Assembly: GCA_947259865.1 (NCBI GenBank)
Contig: CAMYNZ010000165.1
Location: 1 to 9,263 of the forward strand
Origin: an uncultured Desulfobacterales bacterium
GTDB taxonomy: Bacteria > Desulfobacterota > Desulfobacteria > Desulfobacterales > G020354645
DNA: 9,263 bases
Direction: 5' to 3'
The number at the start of each line of letters is the position of its first letter. Position 1 is the first letter of the stretch. The position numbers and the translations under genes are program-made. The notes below the pieces were generated by a model, which saw only the letters and a list, made by a program, of their open reading frames with translations, was not told where the DNA came from and made no database searches. This document shows, one piece after another, positions 1-6,051 of this stretch.

Positions 1-136
1 CAACGCTCCCTAATGCCTTCAGACAGTGCACGATTTCGCTGCTGATAATTCATTCCGCGATTATCAAAGGTTGGCAGGAAAAACTCCCCGACCCCTCAGC
101 TAGCTAGTTTTAAAAAAAAGAAAGGTTACACAGCTT
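1..136. other. Left-edge segment upstream of metF, no gene assigned
   Basis: This stretch cannot be assigned with confidence. On the + strand a frame is open from base 3 to a TAG at 105-107 and would encode a 34-residue tail ending LPDPSAS; it could be the end of a gene cut by the window. On the - strand an ATG at 53-51 opens a frame to the window edge (17 codons, beginning MNYQQRNRALSEG) and could be a divergent gene. Neither peptide is recognised. The overlapping palindromes AGCTAGCT (98-105) and CTAGCTAG (100-107), followed by an A-rich run (111-123), sit just before the metF ribosome binding site. No convincing -35/-10 pair for metF was found. Confidence 0.3.
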
Positions 137-1024
137 ATGGATTCCTCATTTAAAGGGTTTCTGAAATCGGATAAATTTGTTGTCACCTGTGAGGCCGCAC
201 CGCCCAAAGGGATCAATTTAGAAAAAATGGTCCACCATATCGAACTTTTGAAAGATAAAGTGGACGCTATCAATGTGACCGATCATCAGGCTTCGGTTAT
301 GCGGTATCCTTCACTGGGCGGCGCTTTGCTTATCAAAGAGATGGGTGGGGAACCGATTTTGCAGATGACCTGTCGCGATCGTAACCGGCTGGCCCTGCAA
401 GCGGACCTGCTCTTTGCCGCTTACAAGGGGATTCATAACGTTCTTTGCCTTACCGGAGATTCGATCATGTTCGGTGATCATAAGGAGGCCAAGGGCGTTT
501 TTGACCTGGACTCCAGTCAGCTGCTGAGTGCAATCAGAAAACTCGAAGGCGGCAAGGATCTCGGCGGAAACGATCTGGACGGCAGTGTTTCTTTTTGTGC
601 CGGGGCTATTGTCACGCCCGAAGCGAATCCGCTTGAACCGCAGCTTATCAAGTTTGAAAAAAAGGTTGAGGCCGGTGCCGAGTTTATCCAGACCCAGGCT
701 GTTTATGACCTGGATCGCTTTAAGGAATTCATGGATTACGCCAGACAATTTCCGGTTAAAATTCTGGCGGGTATTATCTTGTTAACCTCCGCTCCGATGG
801 CACGCTTTATGAACAAAAACATCGCAGGTGTCAATGTGCCCCAGGAGTACATCGATGAAATGGAATCCGCTCCCAAAGGCGGCGCGCTGGCAAAAGGCAT
901 CGAGATCGCCGGGCGTATGATCAAAAGGATCCGGGATGAAAAGATGTGTGACGGTGTTCACATCATGGCAATCGGAAAAGAGGAACTGGTGCCAGATATC
1001 ATGTCCGCTGCGGAATTGAGTTGA
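137..1024 (+). CDS. metF: Methylenetetrahydrofolate reductase, MetF family
   Basis: This flavoprotein family interconverts 5,10-methylene- and 5-methyl-tetrahydrofolate in the cytoplasm, feeding methionine synthesis and, in anaerobes with a Wood-Ljungdahl pathway, the methyl branch. At 295 residues it has the normal length of a one-domain bacterial MetF. Visible landmarks are the N-terminal strand VVTCEAAPPKG (E19, the conserved catalytic Glu position), LQMTCRDRNR at 75-84, NVLCLTGD at 101-108 (D108 near the flavin), TPEANP at 160-165, and FIQTQAVYD at 183-191 (Q187, folate contact). The start ATG is preceded by GAAAGG about 11 bases upstream. The NVTDHQASVMRYPSL segment (46-60) and the TCRDRN wording resemble versions from acetogens and sulfate reducers that pair with a MetV subunit; that partner, if present, lies outside the window. 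The broken receiver gene follows after 60 bases. The family is certain; whether its role is biosynthetic or in C1 energy metabolism is inference. Confidence 0.93.
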   Translation: MDSSFKGFLKSDKFVVTCEAAPPKGINLEKMVHHIELLKDKVDAINVTDHQASVMRYPSLGGALLIKEMGGEPILQMTCRDRNRLALQADLLFAAYKGIHNVLCLTGDSIMFGDHKEAKGVFDLDSSQLLSAIRKLEGGKDLGGNDLDGSVSFCAGAIVTPEANPLEPQLIKFEKKVEAGAEFIQTQAVYDLDRFKEFMDYARQFPVKILAGIILLTSAPMARFMNKNIAGVNVPQEYIDEMESAPKGGALAKGIEIAGRMIKRIRDEKMCDGVHIMAIGKEELVPDIMSAAELS

Positions 1025-1070
1025 TTTTTGGCATCTAAGGCTGATATTTCAAGTTCGGATAGCTCAATGC

Positions 1071-1078
1071 AAAGGAGG
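1071..1078 (+). promoter_or_regulatory. Strong Shine-Dalgarno for the receiver gene
   Basis: AAAGGAGG stands 6 bases before ATG 1085. It fixes the start of the receiver gene at that ATG rather than at the in-frame TTG at 1028, which has no such signal and would add 19 residues unlike any receiver. Confidence 0.8.
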
Positions 1079-1084
1079 AAAGCC

Positions 1085-1334
1085 ATGGACGAAAAAAAGA
1101 GGATACTTGTGGTCGACGATGAGCCTGATTTTGCTTCCATTGTCCAGGGGAATCTGGAAAAGGAAGGATTCGAGGTTGAGGTGGCATATAACGGTGTGGA
1201 GGGTCTGGAAAAGACCCATGCAAATCAGCCGGATGCCATTGTGCTGGATGTAATGAGGCCGGAAATGGACGGCTATGAGATGTGCAACAGAAGATATCAC
1301 CCAAAGCGTAAAAAGATTGCTGGGCGCCTCGTAA
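1085..1334 (+). pseudogene. CheY-like response regulator with internal out-of-frame deletion
   Basis: The gene begins as a standard single-domain receiver: RILVVDDEPD at 6-15 (acidic pair D11, D12), phospho-acceptor D55 in IVLDVMRPEMDGYE, then MCNR. After about codon 69 the similarity stops. The ATG frame runs on to a stop at 1406-1408 (107 residues) through sequence unlike a receiver. From base 1290, in the +1 frame, comes EDITQSVKRLLGAS followed by TAA at 1332-1334; this looks like the normal last helix of the same kind of protein. The middle, with the conserved Thr/Ser of strand 4 and Lys of strand 5 (roughly 40-50 codons), is missing. An out-of-frame deletion with its junction near 1288-1290 explains this. 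The product lacks the switch residues and is unlikely to fold or signal. Intact relatives would be CheY-like proteins with no DNA-binding domain. It sits 60 bases after metF, probably in the same transcript. The alternative reading is a complete but divergent 107-residue gene ending at 1408. Confidence 0.72.
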
Positions 1335-1344
1335 CCAAAATGTC

Positions 1345-1370
1345 TAGAAGTGCTTTTGAAACCACTTCTA
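1345..1370. repeat. Near-perfect inverted repeat (hairpin) before the aroE-like gene
   Basis: The arms TAGAAGTGCTTT (1345-1356) and AAACCACTTCTA (1359-1370) pair at 11 of 12 positions around a 2-base loop, with one C-C mismatch. The hairpin lies 11 bases past the relic stop of the receiver gene and 58 bases before the aroE-like start. No T-run follows, so it is not a typical intrinsic terminator. It could stabilise or process the mRNA, or be an operator for a dimeric protein. The symmetry is seen directly; function is unknown. Confidence 0.6.
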
Positions 1371-1428
1371 ATCATTTGCCGACACCCGTTCTTGATAACC
1401 CAATGTAAGTTCAGCCCGGAATACGCAT

Positions 1429-2253
1429 GTGAATGTTTACTGCATCTTAAGCGATGAGCGCGCCTATCGTTCAAAATCGCCGGCAATATTTTCGGCGGTA
1501 TTGAAGAGCGCCGGAATAAACGGTGCCTATGTACCCTTCATGGTCAAACCCGAAAACCTGGGTCAAGCTCTGCAAAGTCTAAGGGTTTTGAACATCGCGG
1601 GTGCCAACGTAACCGTGCCCTATAAAGAGACGGTTATACCTTATTTGGATGTTCTATCAGAAGGGGCTAATATCATTGGTTCGATCAACACGATTGTCCG
1701 TAATGGGGATGTACTCAAAGGCTATAATACCAACGCCATTGGCATCATGGATGCCTTAAACAACGCCGGGTTTGATACTGAAAGTAAGTCGGCGCTGGTA
1801 TTCGGGACGGGTGGGGCAGCCAAAGCCGCTGTTTTTATTCTAAATTGGTTGCGGACCCAGTCTGTTTTCGTTGCCGGCCGCGATCATGAAAAAAGCCGCA
1901 AGATCGTCGGTCGTTTTGGCGGGCAGGCCTTACCGTTACCCACCTTGGCGGCTGAACCGCTTTCTGTGGACCTGGTTGTAAACGCCACTTCTGTTTCCAG
2001 CCCCGATGAGTCTGCCGAAATGGCTTCACTGGCTGAAAAACTCCAGCTGCCGGATTGCCGGCTCGTGCTCGACCTCAACTACGGCCGCACCCACAATTTT
2101 TGGCAGGATATGGCCCTTCAAAAAAATATTGACTTTATGGATGGATTGTCCCCGCTTGCTTATCAGGCCAGGAGGACCTTTGCGCTGTGGACAGGTATTC
2201 AAGTGCCGCCGGAGGAGTTTTTGAAAGCGCTGAACGGTGAAGGGGAGCCGTAA
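1429..2253 (+). CDS. Shikimate dehydrogenase-like protein, catalytic Asp replaced by Asn
   Basis: The 274-residue protein matches AroE over its full length. AroE reduces 3-dehydroshikimate to shikimate with NADPH. Substrate-side features kept are SKSP at 15-18, GANVTVPYKE at 58-67 with catalytic Lys K66, GSINT at 84-88 and Q246 in AYQARRTF. The nucleotide-binding loop is FGTGGAAKA (125-133), followed by AGRD with R151, which favours NADP. Departures from a classical AroE are clear: the usual GxNTD reads GYNTN, so the catalytic Asp is N102 (codon AAC); His of HSxSP is Arg; the MLVxQA segment reads PLAYQA. The start is GTG 1429, with only a weak GGA upstream, chosen because MNVYCILSD aligns with AroE N-termini; the overlapping ATG at 1428 is in another frame and stops at once. 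It may be a slow enzyme, one with another substrate, or a paralogue beside a canonical AroE elsewhere. Because of this the symbol aroE is withheld. Confidence 0.85.
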   Translation: MNVYCILSDERAYRSKSPAIFSAVLKSAGINGAYVPFMVKPENLGQALQSLRVLNIAGANVTVPYKETVIPYLDVLSEGANIIGSINTIVRNGDVLKGYNTNAIGIMDALNNAGFDTESKSALVFGTGGAAKAAVFILNWLRTQSVFVAGRDHEKSRKIVGRFGGQALPLPTLAAEPLSVDLVVNATSVSSPDESAEMASLAEKLQLPDCRLVLDLNYGRTHNFWQDMALQKNIDFMDGLSPLAYQARRTFALWTGIQVPPEEFLKALNGEGEP

Positions 2254-2257
2254 AGAA

Positions 2258-3763
2258 TCAATCCTGTTCAAGCGATCTGTTTATCGGCAAAAGCACCGTG
2301 AAAACCGAACCTTTGCCGGGTGTACTGCTGACTTCGATGAGCCCCCCCATGGAATCCAAAAGCCCTTTCACAATCGGGAGCCCCAGACCCGTGCCGGTGA
2401 TGTACCGGGTGTCATCGTCTTTTACTCTGTAAAATCTTTCGAATATTTTTTTCACATGTTTATCCGCAATCCCAAATCCGTTATCAATAACTTTTAGGCG
2501 CAGATTTATTCCGGCCCGGTCGGCTGCAACCCTGATGTTACCACCCTCCGGTGTGTAGTTGATGGCATTCGTCACCAGGTTTCCGATTATGCTTTCAAGG
2601 GCCATCGGGTCGACGGTGAGTGATGGGAGCGGTGTTTCAGGAAGCTCTAAAGCCAGGGCCTGTTTCTTTCCGTCCGCCCTCGTTCTGAGGAAATCGACGA
2701 TGTTTTTAAGTTGTTCCTCAAGCCGAACGGGCTCCGGAGATTGGCAGATAAGCCCCTCTTCAATTCGAGACAAATCAAGCAAATCGCCGATGAGAGAAAT
2801 CAATCCGCTGGTTTTTTCTTTGGCGCGGGACAGAATGTGTTGTTCCTGTCCGGTTCCGTCCGCTATCAAGTCCCGGAGCACGACTGCCAACTGCTCATGG
2901 ATGGTCGAAAGCGGTGATCGAAGTTCGTGAGAGACTTTTGCTACAAACTCTGATTTAAGCTGGTCCAGGATTTTCATGTCCGTAATTTCCACGAAATTGA
3001 CGACGGCCCCAAGGCATTCCCTCTTCTCTCCGATGATTGGCTGTCCTTTTGCCAGGAAATACTTCCGGTCTGATAGCCCAAACTCGTAATCGGGAATATC
3101 GTCATAATCGACATGTTTACCTTTAGAAATTTCCAGTATAAGTTCGCAAAGGCCTTTATCCGGCACATAGTTTTCTATGGGGTTGCCCGGTAGCAAACCC
3201 GGGTCCAGCTCGAGCAGCTGCCTGAATGCCGGGTTCATCAAAACCACCTGTCCCTTTGCATTTGTGACCAGCACGCCGTTTGGCAGGGACTCAATTATTG
3301 TTCGAATTCGGCTTTTCTCGGTATCCAAATCAGATAGGGTGCTTTTTTTCTCTTCCTCCAGTCTTTGGGCTTCACGTGTGAGCCGAATTTTTTCTGAGGC
3401 GCGGTTTACGATAATCCGCAGCTGGTCCGGCTCGAAAGGTTTGGGAATAAAGTCATAGGCACCCTGCTTCATGGCCTCGATGGCTGTCTCCAACGTCGCA
3501 TAACCGGTGATCATGATTACGAGTATGGTATCGTCCAGTTTCCGAATTCGGGAAAGAACTTCCATCCCATCCATCCCCGGCATCTTTAAATCAAGGAGTA
3601 CAATGGAAGTATTCCCATTTTCCAGCATCTCGAGTGCTTCTTCTCCCCGGCTGGCTGTCAGGACATTAAATCCAAGTCGGGTCAGGATACGTTCAGATCC
3701 GTCCCGGATACCCTTCTCATCGTCCACCACCAGCGCGCGTAATGCTTCAAGTTCAGTCGCCAC
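2258..3763 (-). CDS. Hybrid sensor kinase: receiver-PAS-HisKA-HATPase
   Basis: The 501-residue soluble protein has an N-terminal receiver (about 8-125) with the acidic pair D14/D15, phospho-acceptor D58 in VLLDLKMPGMDG, T86 and K108: a complete switch resembling NtrC-type receivers. A charged, probably coiled-coil linker (about 125-152) leads to a PAS domain (about 153-265), then a HisKA domain with H279 in VSHELRSPL. The ATPase domain has N-box GNLVTNAINYTPEGG (394-408), G1 DNGFGI (427-432) and G2 GTGLGL (457-462). No membrane segment or DNA-binding domain is present. The GTG start directly follows the TAA of the upstream kinase, and AAAGGAGA lies 7 bases before it, so the two are one operon and probably translationally coupled. 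The receiver probably takes phosphate from that kinase and controls this protein's own kinase activity. The downstream regulator is not in the window. The 3' end lies 4 bases from the convergent aroE-like gene, with no terminator visible between. Confidence 0.93.
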   Translation of the reverse strand: MATELEALRALVVDDEKGIRDGSERILTRLGFNVLTASRGEEALEMLENGNTSIVLLDLKMPGMDGMEVLSRIRKLDDTILVIMITGYATLETAIEAMKQGAYDFIPKPFEPDQLRIIVNRASEKIRLTREAQRLEEEKKSTLSDLDTEKSRIRTIIESLPNGVLVTNAKGQVVLMNPAFRQLLELDPGLLPGNPIENYVPDKGLCELILEISKGKHVDYDDIPDYEFGLSDRKYFLAKGQPIIGEKRECLGAVVNFVEITDMKILDQLKSEFVAKVSHELRSPLSTIHEQLAVVLRDLIADGTGQEQHILSRAKEKTSGLISLIGDLLDLSRIEEGLICQSPEPVRLEEQLKNIVDFLRTRADGKKQALALELPETPLPSLTVDPMALESIIGNLVTNAINYTPEGGNIRVAADRAGINLRLKVIDNGFGIADKHVKKIFERFYRVKDDDTRYITGTGLGLPIVKGLLDSMGGLIEVSSTPGKGSVFTVLLPINRSLEQD

Positions 3764-5218
3764 TTATTTTTCTCCTTTGCCCTTTCCATCGATGGGAAGC
3801 TCGATGGTGAACGTGGTTCCTTCACCGGGTTTGCTGGCCGCTTCGATGCTGCCGCCGTGATTTTCAACAATGTTATAAGCCAGGCTGAGTCCCAAGCCGG
3901 TTCCCTTTCCTTCCTCTTTAGTCGTGAAAAAGGGTTCGAAGATGTTTGGTAGAATATCTTCAGATATTCCCGGACCCGTGTCTGATATCTCAACACGGAC
4001 CCGGTGGTTGTCCGATGACGGATAGCTCTTCACGCTCAGGGTACCCTTGGCCGCCATTGCATCGGCGGCGTTTAGGATAATGTTCATAAACAAATGATTC
4101 AATTGTTGAACATCGGCCTGGACCAAAGGCAGTGCCGGCGCCAGGTCTTTTTGTATCTCTATATTCTGGAATAGGCTCTGGTCTCCAAGCAAAAACAGCG
4201 TTCGGGAAACAACCTGGTTGATGTCGCAGGGTTTCATCATATAGTTGGTCTGGCGTGAGAATTCTAATAGTTCCTTTACCGTATCGCGGCACCTTTCGGC
4301 ATCTTTTAAAACCCTTGCCAGATCTTCTCTGGCTCCATCCTCCAGGTTGTATTCTTCCATGATAAGCCTGGTAAACAGTGTAATTCCTCCCAGGGGGTTG
4401 TTTAGTTGATGGGCTACGCCTGCCGCCAGTTTACCGAGAGAGCCCATTTTTTCTGCCTGCAGCAGCTGGATGCGGGTTTTTTCCAGCTCTTTTTCCATCT
4501 GTTTTCTCTGGGATTGATCTATGTTGAGCCCTTCATAACCCAACACATTGCCATGCTCGTCATACCGCACGTGGCCGGTGAGCAAAACCGGGATTTTTTT
4601 ACCGTCTTTACGCTTAAAATATACTTCGTAATCAATCACCCGGCCATCCCGCTCGATGAGTTCCCGGAACTTTTGACGATCTTCCGGCTTTAACCAAAGA
4701 TCTTTGGCGAGATCTATTTTAAAAAATTCCGCTTTGCTATCATAACCAAGCATATCCAAAAGCGCCTGGTTGGCATCTAAGAATTTTCCTTCCTTGCTGC
4801 TGATGAACACACCGCAGGCCACGTGTTCAAACAGGCTCCGGTAATCTTTTTCAGAGGCCCGCAGCATTTCTTCACGTTTTTTGGCCTGGGTAACGTCCCG
4901 GTATATGGTCAGTTTCGATCCAGTTCCGTCAGGATTTTTAAACGGTATTTCCTGGAGCGCAAAGGTTTTATCTAATTTCGGTATGTAATAATCCCTTTTG
5001 ACGGTTTTGCCCCGCTCAATGACCTCAGCCAGCTTACAATTCGGACATATATTATCGAGAGTGTTAATGATTTGGTGGCATTTTTGTCCTTGGCCTTCTC
5101 CAAAAATTTCAACCATGGATTTGTTCATCAGTTCAATTGTGTAGTCCCGGTTGATAACGACAATGCCGTCCTCCATAGCATCAAGTATATCGATGAGTCG
5201 CTGAATTTTATCATTCAT
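3764..5218 (-). CDS. Soluble PAS-PAS sensor histidine kinase
   Basis: Read from ATG 5218 the protein has 484 residues. PAS 1 (about 7-112) contains C47-H48 and a C58-P-N-C61 motif, which could bind a metal, cluster or other cofactor. PAS 2 (about 122-238) has the GYDSKAEF and [11 protein letters not shown] signatures of a PAS/PAC unit. A short coiled coil leads to the HisKA domain with H270 in [12 protein letters not shown], the HPK4-type H-box. The ATPase domain shows N-box [11 protein letters not shown]1 DTGPGI and G2 GTGLGL. No signal peptide or membrane helix is seen, so it senses a cytoplasmic cue. Start choice: AAAGGA at 5234-5229 lies 10 bases before ATG 5218 and 7 bases before GTG 5221; the in-frame GTG at 5242 has no ribosome site. 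It is the first gene of the operon with the receiver-PAS-kinase hybrid, its likely phosphotransfer partner. The ligand is unknown. Confidence 0.92.
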   Translation of the reverse strand: MNDKIQRLIDILDAMEDGIVVINRDYTIELMNKSMVEIFGEGQGQKCHQIINTLDNICPNCKLAEVIERGKTVKRDYYIPKLDKTFALQEIPFKNPDGTGSKLTIYRDVTQAKKREEMLRASEKDYRSLFEHVACGVFISSKEGKFLDANQALLDMLGYDSKAEFFKIDLAKDLWLKPEDRQKFRELIERDGRVIDYEVYFKRKDGKKIPVLLTGHVRYDEHGNVLGYEGLNIDQSQRKQMEKELEKTRIQLLQAEKMGSLGKLAAGVAHQLNNPLGGITLFTRLIMEEYNLEDGAREDLARVLKDAERCRDTVKELLEFSRQTNYMMKPCDINQVVSRTLFLLGDQSLFQNIEIQKDLAPALPLVQADVQQLNHLFMNIILNAADAMAAKGTLSVKSYPSSDNHRVRVEISDTGPGISEDILPNIFEPFFTTKEEGKGTGLGLSLAYNIVENHGGSIEAASKPGEGTTFTIELPIDGKGKGEK

Positions 5219-5652
5219 CACATTTAAATCCTTTGGTGGCACATGTATTTTCGAATGAGACCTTGTTAATGACAGTGGGTTACAATCAATAGTTGTTGTT
5301 CGTCGTCTTCCCTTTCAATTAGTCTCTGGTTGTTTATCGGTGTTTTTCGAAAGGTTTTTGGATTGCATGGCTATCAAAAATATACGGGATTTAGCGACGC
5401 TGGAATTGCGAAGTTTGAAAAGCTCTTGCGCTCGTGGATTCGTCGAAATGGGGATGTCGCGCCGCCGGTATTCGATGAAAATCAGCCGGAAATTTGAAAA
5501 TAAAACGTATCACGGGTTTGTTCAAAATACCATAGGAAATAGAGTTGGCTTTGACAAGAGGCAATCTATTCAGGGCTAAGCTCCTTGATTGCGATTTGCT
5601 AAAGCGCAGATTCGTTGAAAATATCCTTTATGTATTATATTTACTGTAACAA
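5219..5652. other. Intergenic region, left half; no convincing gene
   Basis: This should hold the promoter of the - strand kinase operon, but no good -35/-10 pair could be picked. A + strand frame from ATG 5367 to TAA 5579 would encode a basic 70-residue peptide (start MAIKNIRDLATLELRS). An AAAGG lies 12 bases before this ATG. I recognise no family and see no conserved motif. It may be chance, or the remains of a decayed gene. Sequence from about 5580 to 5652 is AT-rich and featureless. Confidence 0.35.
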
Positions 5653-5762
5653 AATCTTAACCTTGTATAATCGATACTCGACGGTTCTCACGCAAAGGCG
5701 CAAAGACACAAAGATTATTAATGCACTTCTTTTCTTTGCTGGCTTTGCGTGTTTGCGTGAAA
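5653..5762. repeat. Intergenic inverted-repeat element, copy 1
   Basis: A leader beginning CTTAACCTTGTATAA (5656-5670) and ending GACGG is followed by a left arm at 5685-5713 (TTCTCACGCAAAGGCGCAAA and onward) and an imperfect complementary right arm at 5734-5762 (containing CTTTGCGTG and TTTGCGTGAA). About 20 bases separate the arms. The same leader and a related arm pair recur about 190 bases downstream as copy 2. The arms carry short 'cgcaaag' units. From memory, such intergenic elements recur in many deltaproteobacterial and other environmental genomes. Translations through it give only spurious TQRRKD / FFAGFACLRE peptides. Likely non-coding and possibly mobile or recombinogenic. Confidence 0.65.
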
Positions 5763-5842
5763 TAATACCTGAATCTTGCATAAAATTGATGAGAAACCTA
5801 TAAATAAGGTAAAAAAGCGGGTAAATGAAAAATCCGGCTATA

Positions 5843-5974
5843 AAGTTTTAACCTTGGATAAGCGGAAATAGACGGGTTTCTCGCCAAGTCGTAAAGAAAA
5901 GGATAGATATTATCATTATTACGCCTTGAGCTTTCAGCTTTCAGCTATGAGCTATATTGTGTCTTGGCGTGACA
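5843..5974. repeat. Intergenic inverted-repeat element, copy 2 (diverged)
   Basis: The leader TTTTAACCTTGGATAA (5847-5862) then GACGGG (5871-5876) matches copy 1. The left arm at 5877-5896 (TTTCTCGCCAAGTCGTAAAG) pairs imperfectly with a right arm at 5959-5973 (GTGTCTTGGCGTGAC), sharing the core CGCCAAG/CTTGGCG. Between the arms lies a heptamer repeat. Copy 2 is more decayed than copy 1 and lies in the same orientation, so the pair looks like an old tandem duplication or two independent insertions. Confidence 0.55.
5928..5955. repeat. Heptamer direct repeat inside copy 2
   Basis: Four head-to-tail units starting with AGCT can be read: AGCTTTC, AGCTTTC, AGCTATG, AGCTAT, preceded by GAG. It lies between the arms of the second inverted repeat. 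It could be a slippage-prone microsatellite. No coding sense is seen. Confidence 0.55.
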
Positions 5975-5992
5975 TAAAAATGTTTCTAATAC
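5964..5992 (+). promoter_or_regulatory. Possible sigma70-like promoter for hrpA
   Basis: TTGGCG (5964-5969) and TAATAC (5987-5992) are 17 bases apart and lie about 60 bases upstream of the hrpA start. A consensus TATAAT at 5996-6001 has no suitable -35 at the right distance. The -35 overlaps the right arm of repeat copy 2. This is weak evidence from spacing alone. Confidence 0.25.
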
Positions 5993-6036
5993 GAATATAA
6001 TTATTAAGGGACTAATCATAATTTTAGTGACTCTAC

Positions 6037-6050
6037 AGAGGATACGCCTC
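6037..6050 (+). promoter_or_regulatory. hrpA ribosome binding site within a small hairpin
   Basis: AGAGGA (6037-6042) lies 9 bases before ATG 6052 and sets the start of hrpA. GAGG (6038-6041) can pair with CCTC (6047-6050) across a 5-base loop, which would partly hide the ribosome site. With only four base pairs the effect is probably slight. Confidence 0.5.
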
Positions 6051-6051
6051 G

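Noticed and set aside
1028..1084. In-frame TTG start that would lengthen the receiver protein by 19 residues
   Set aside because: No ribosome site precedes it, the added residues do not look like a receiver, and a strong AAAGGAGG sits at the right distance from ATG 1085.
2559..2930. + strand open frame of 123 codons inside the hybrid kinase gene
   Set aside because: Serine-rich shadow of the HisKA and ATPase coding sequence; no recognisable protein.
5219..5242. GTG start at 5242 for the PAS-PAS kinase
   Set aside because: No Shine-Dalgarno lies upstream of it, whereas AAAGGA at 5234-5229 is well placed for GTG 5221 / ATG 5218.
5235..5250. TGGCAC followed by a T-run, resembling a sigma54 promoter on the + strand
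   Set aside because: The -12 GC is absent, and the orientation points into sequence with no gene nearby.
5685..5762. CRISPR-like array suggested by repeated 'cgcaaag' units
   Set aside because: The units are very short and arranged as inverted arms, without regular repeats and unique spacers, and no cas gene is present.
5615..5803. 62-codon open frame over the intergenic repeat
   Set aside because: Its peptide is simply the translation of the inverted-repeat arms; no ribosome site and no family.
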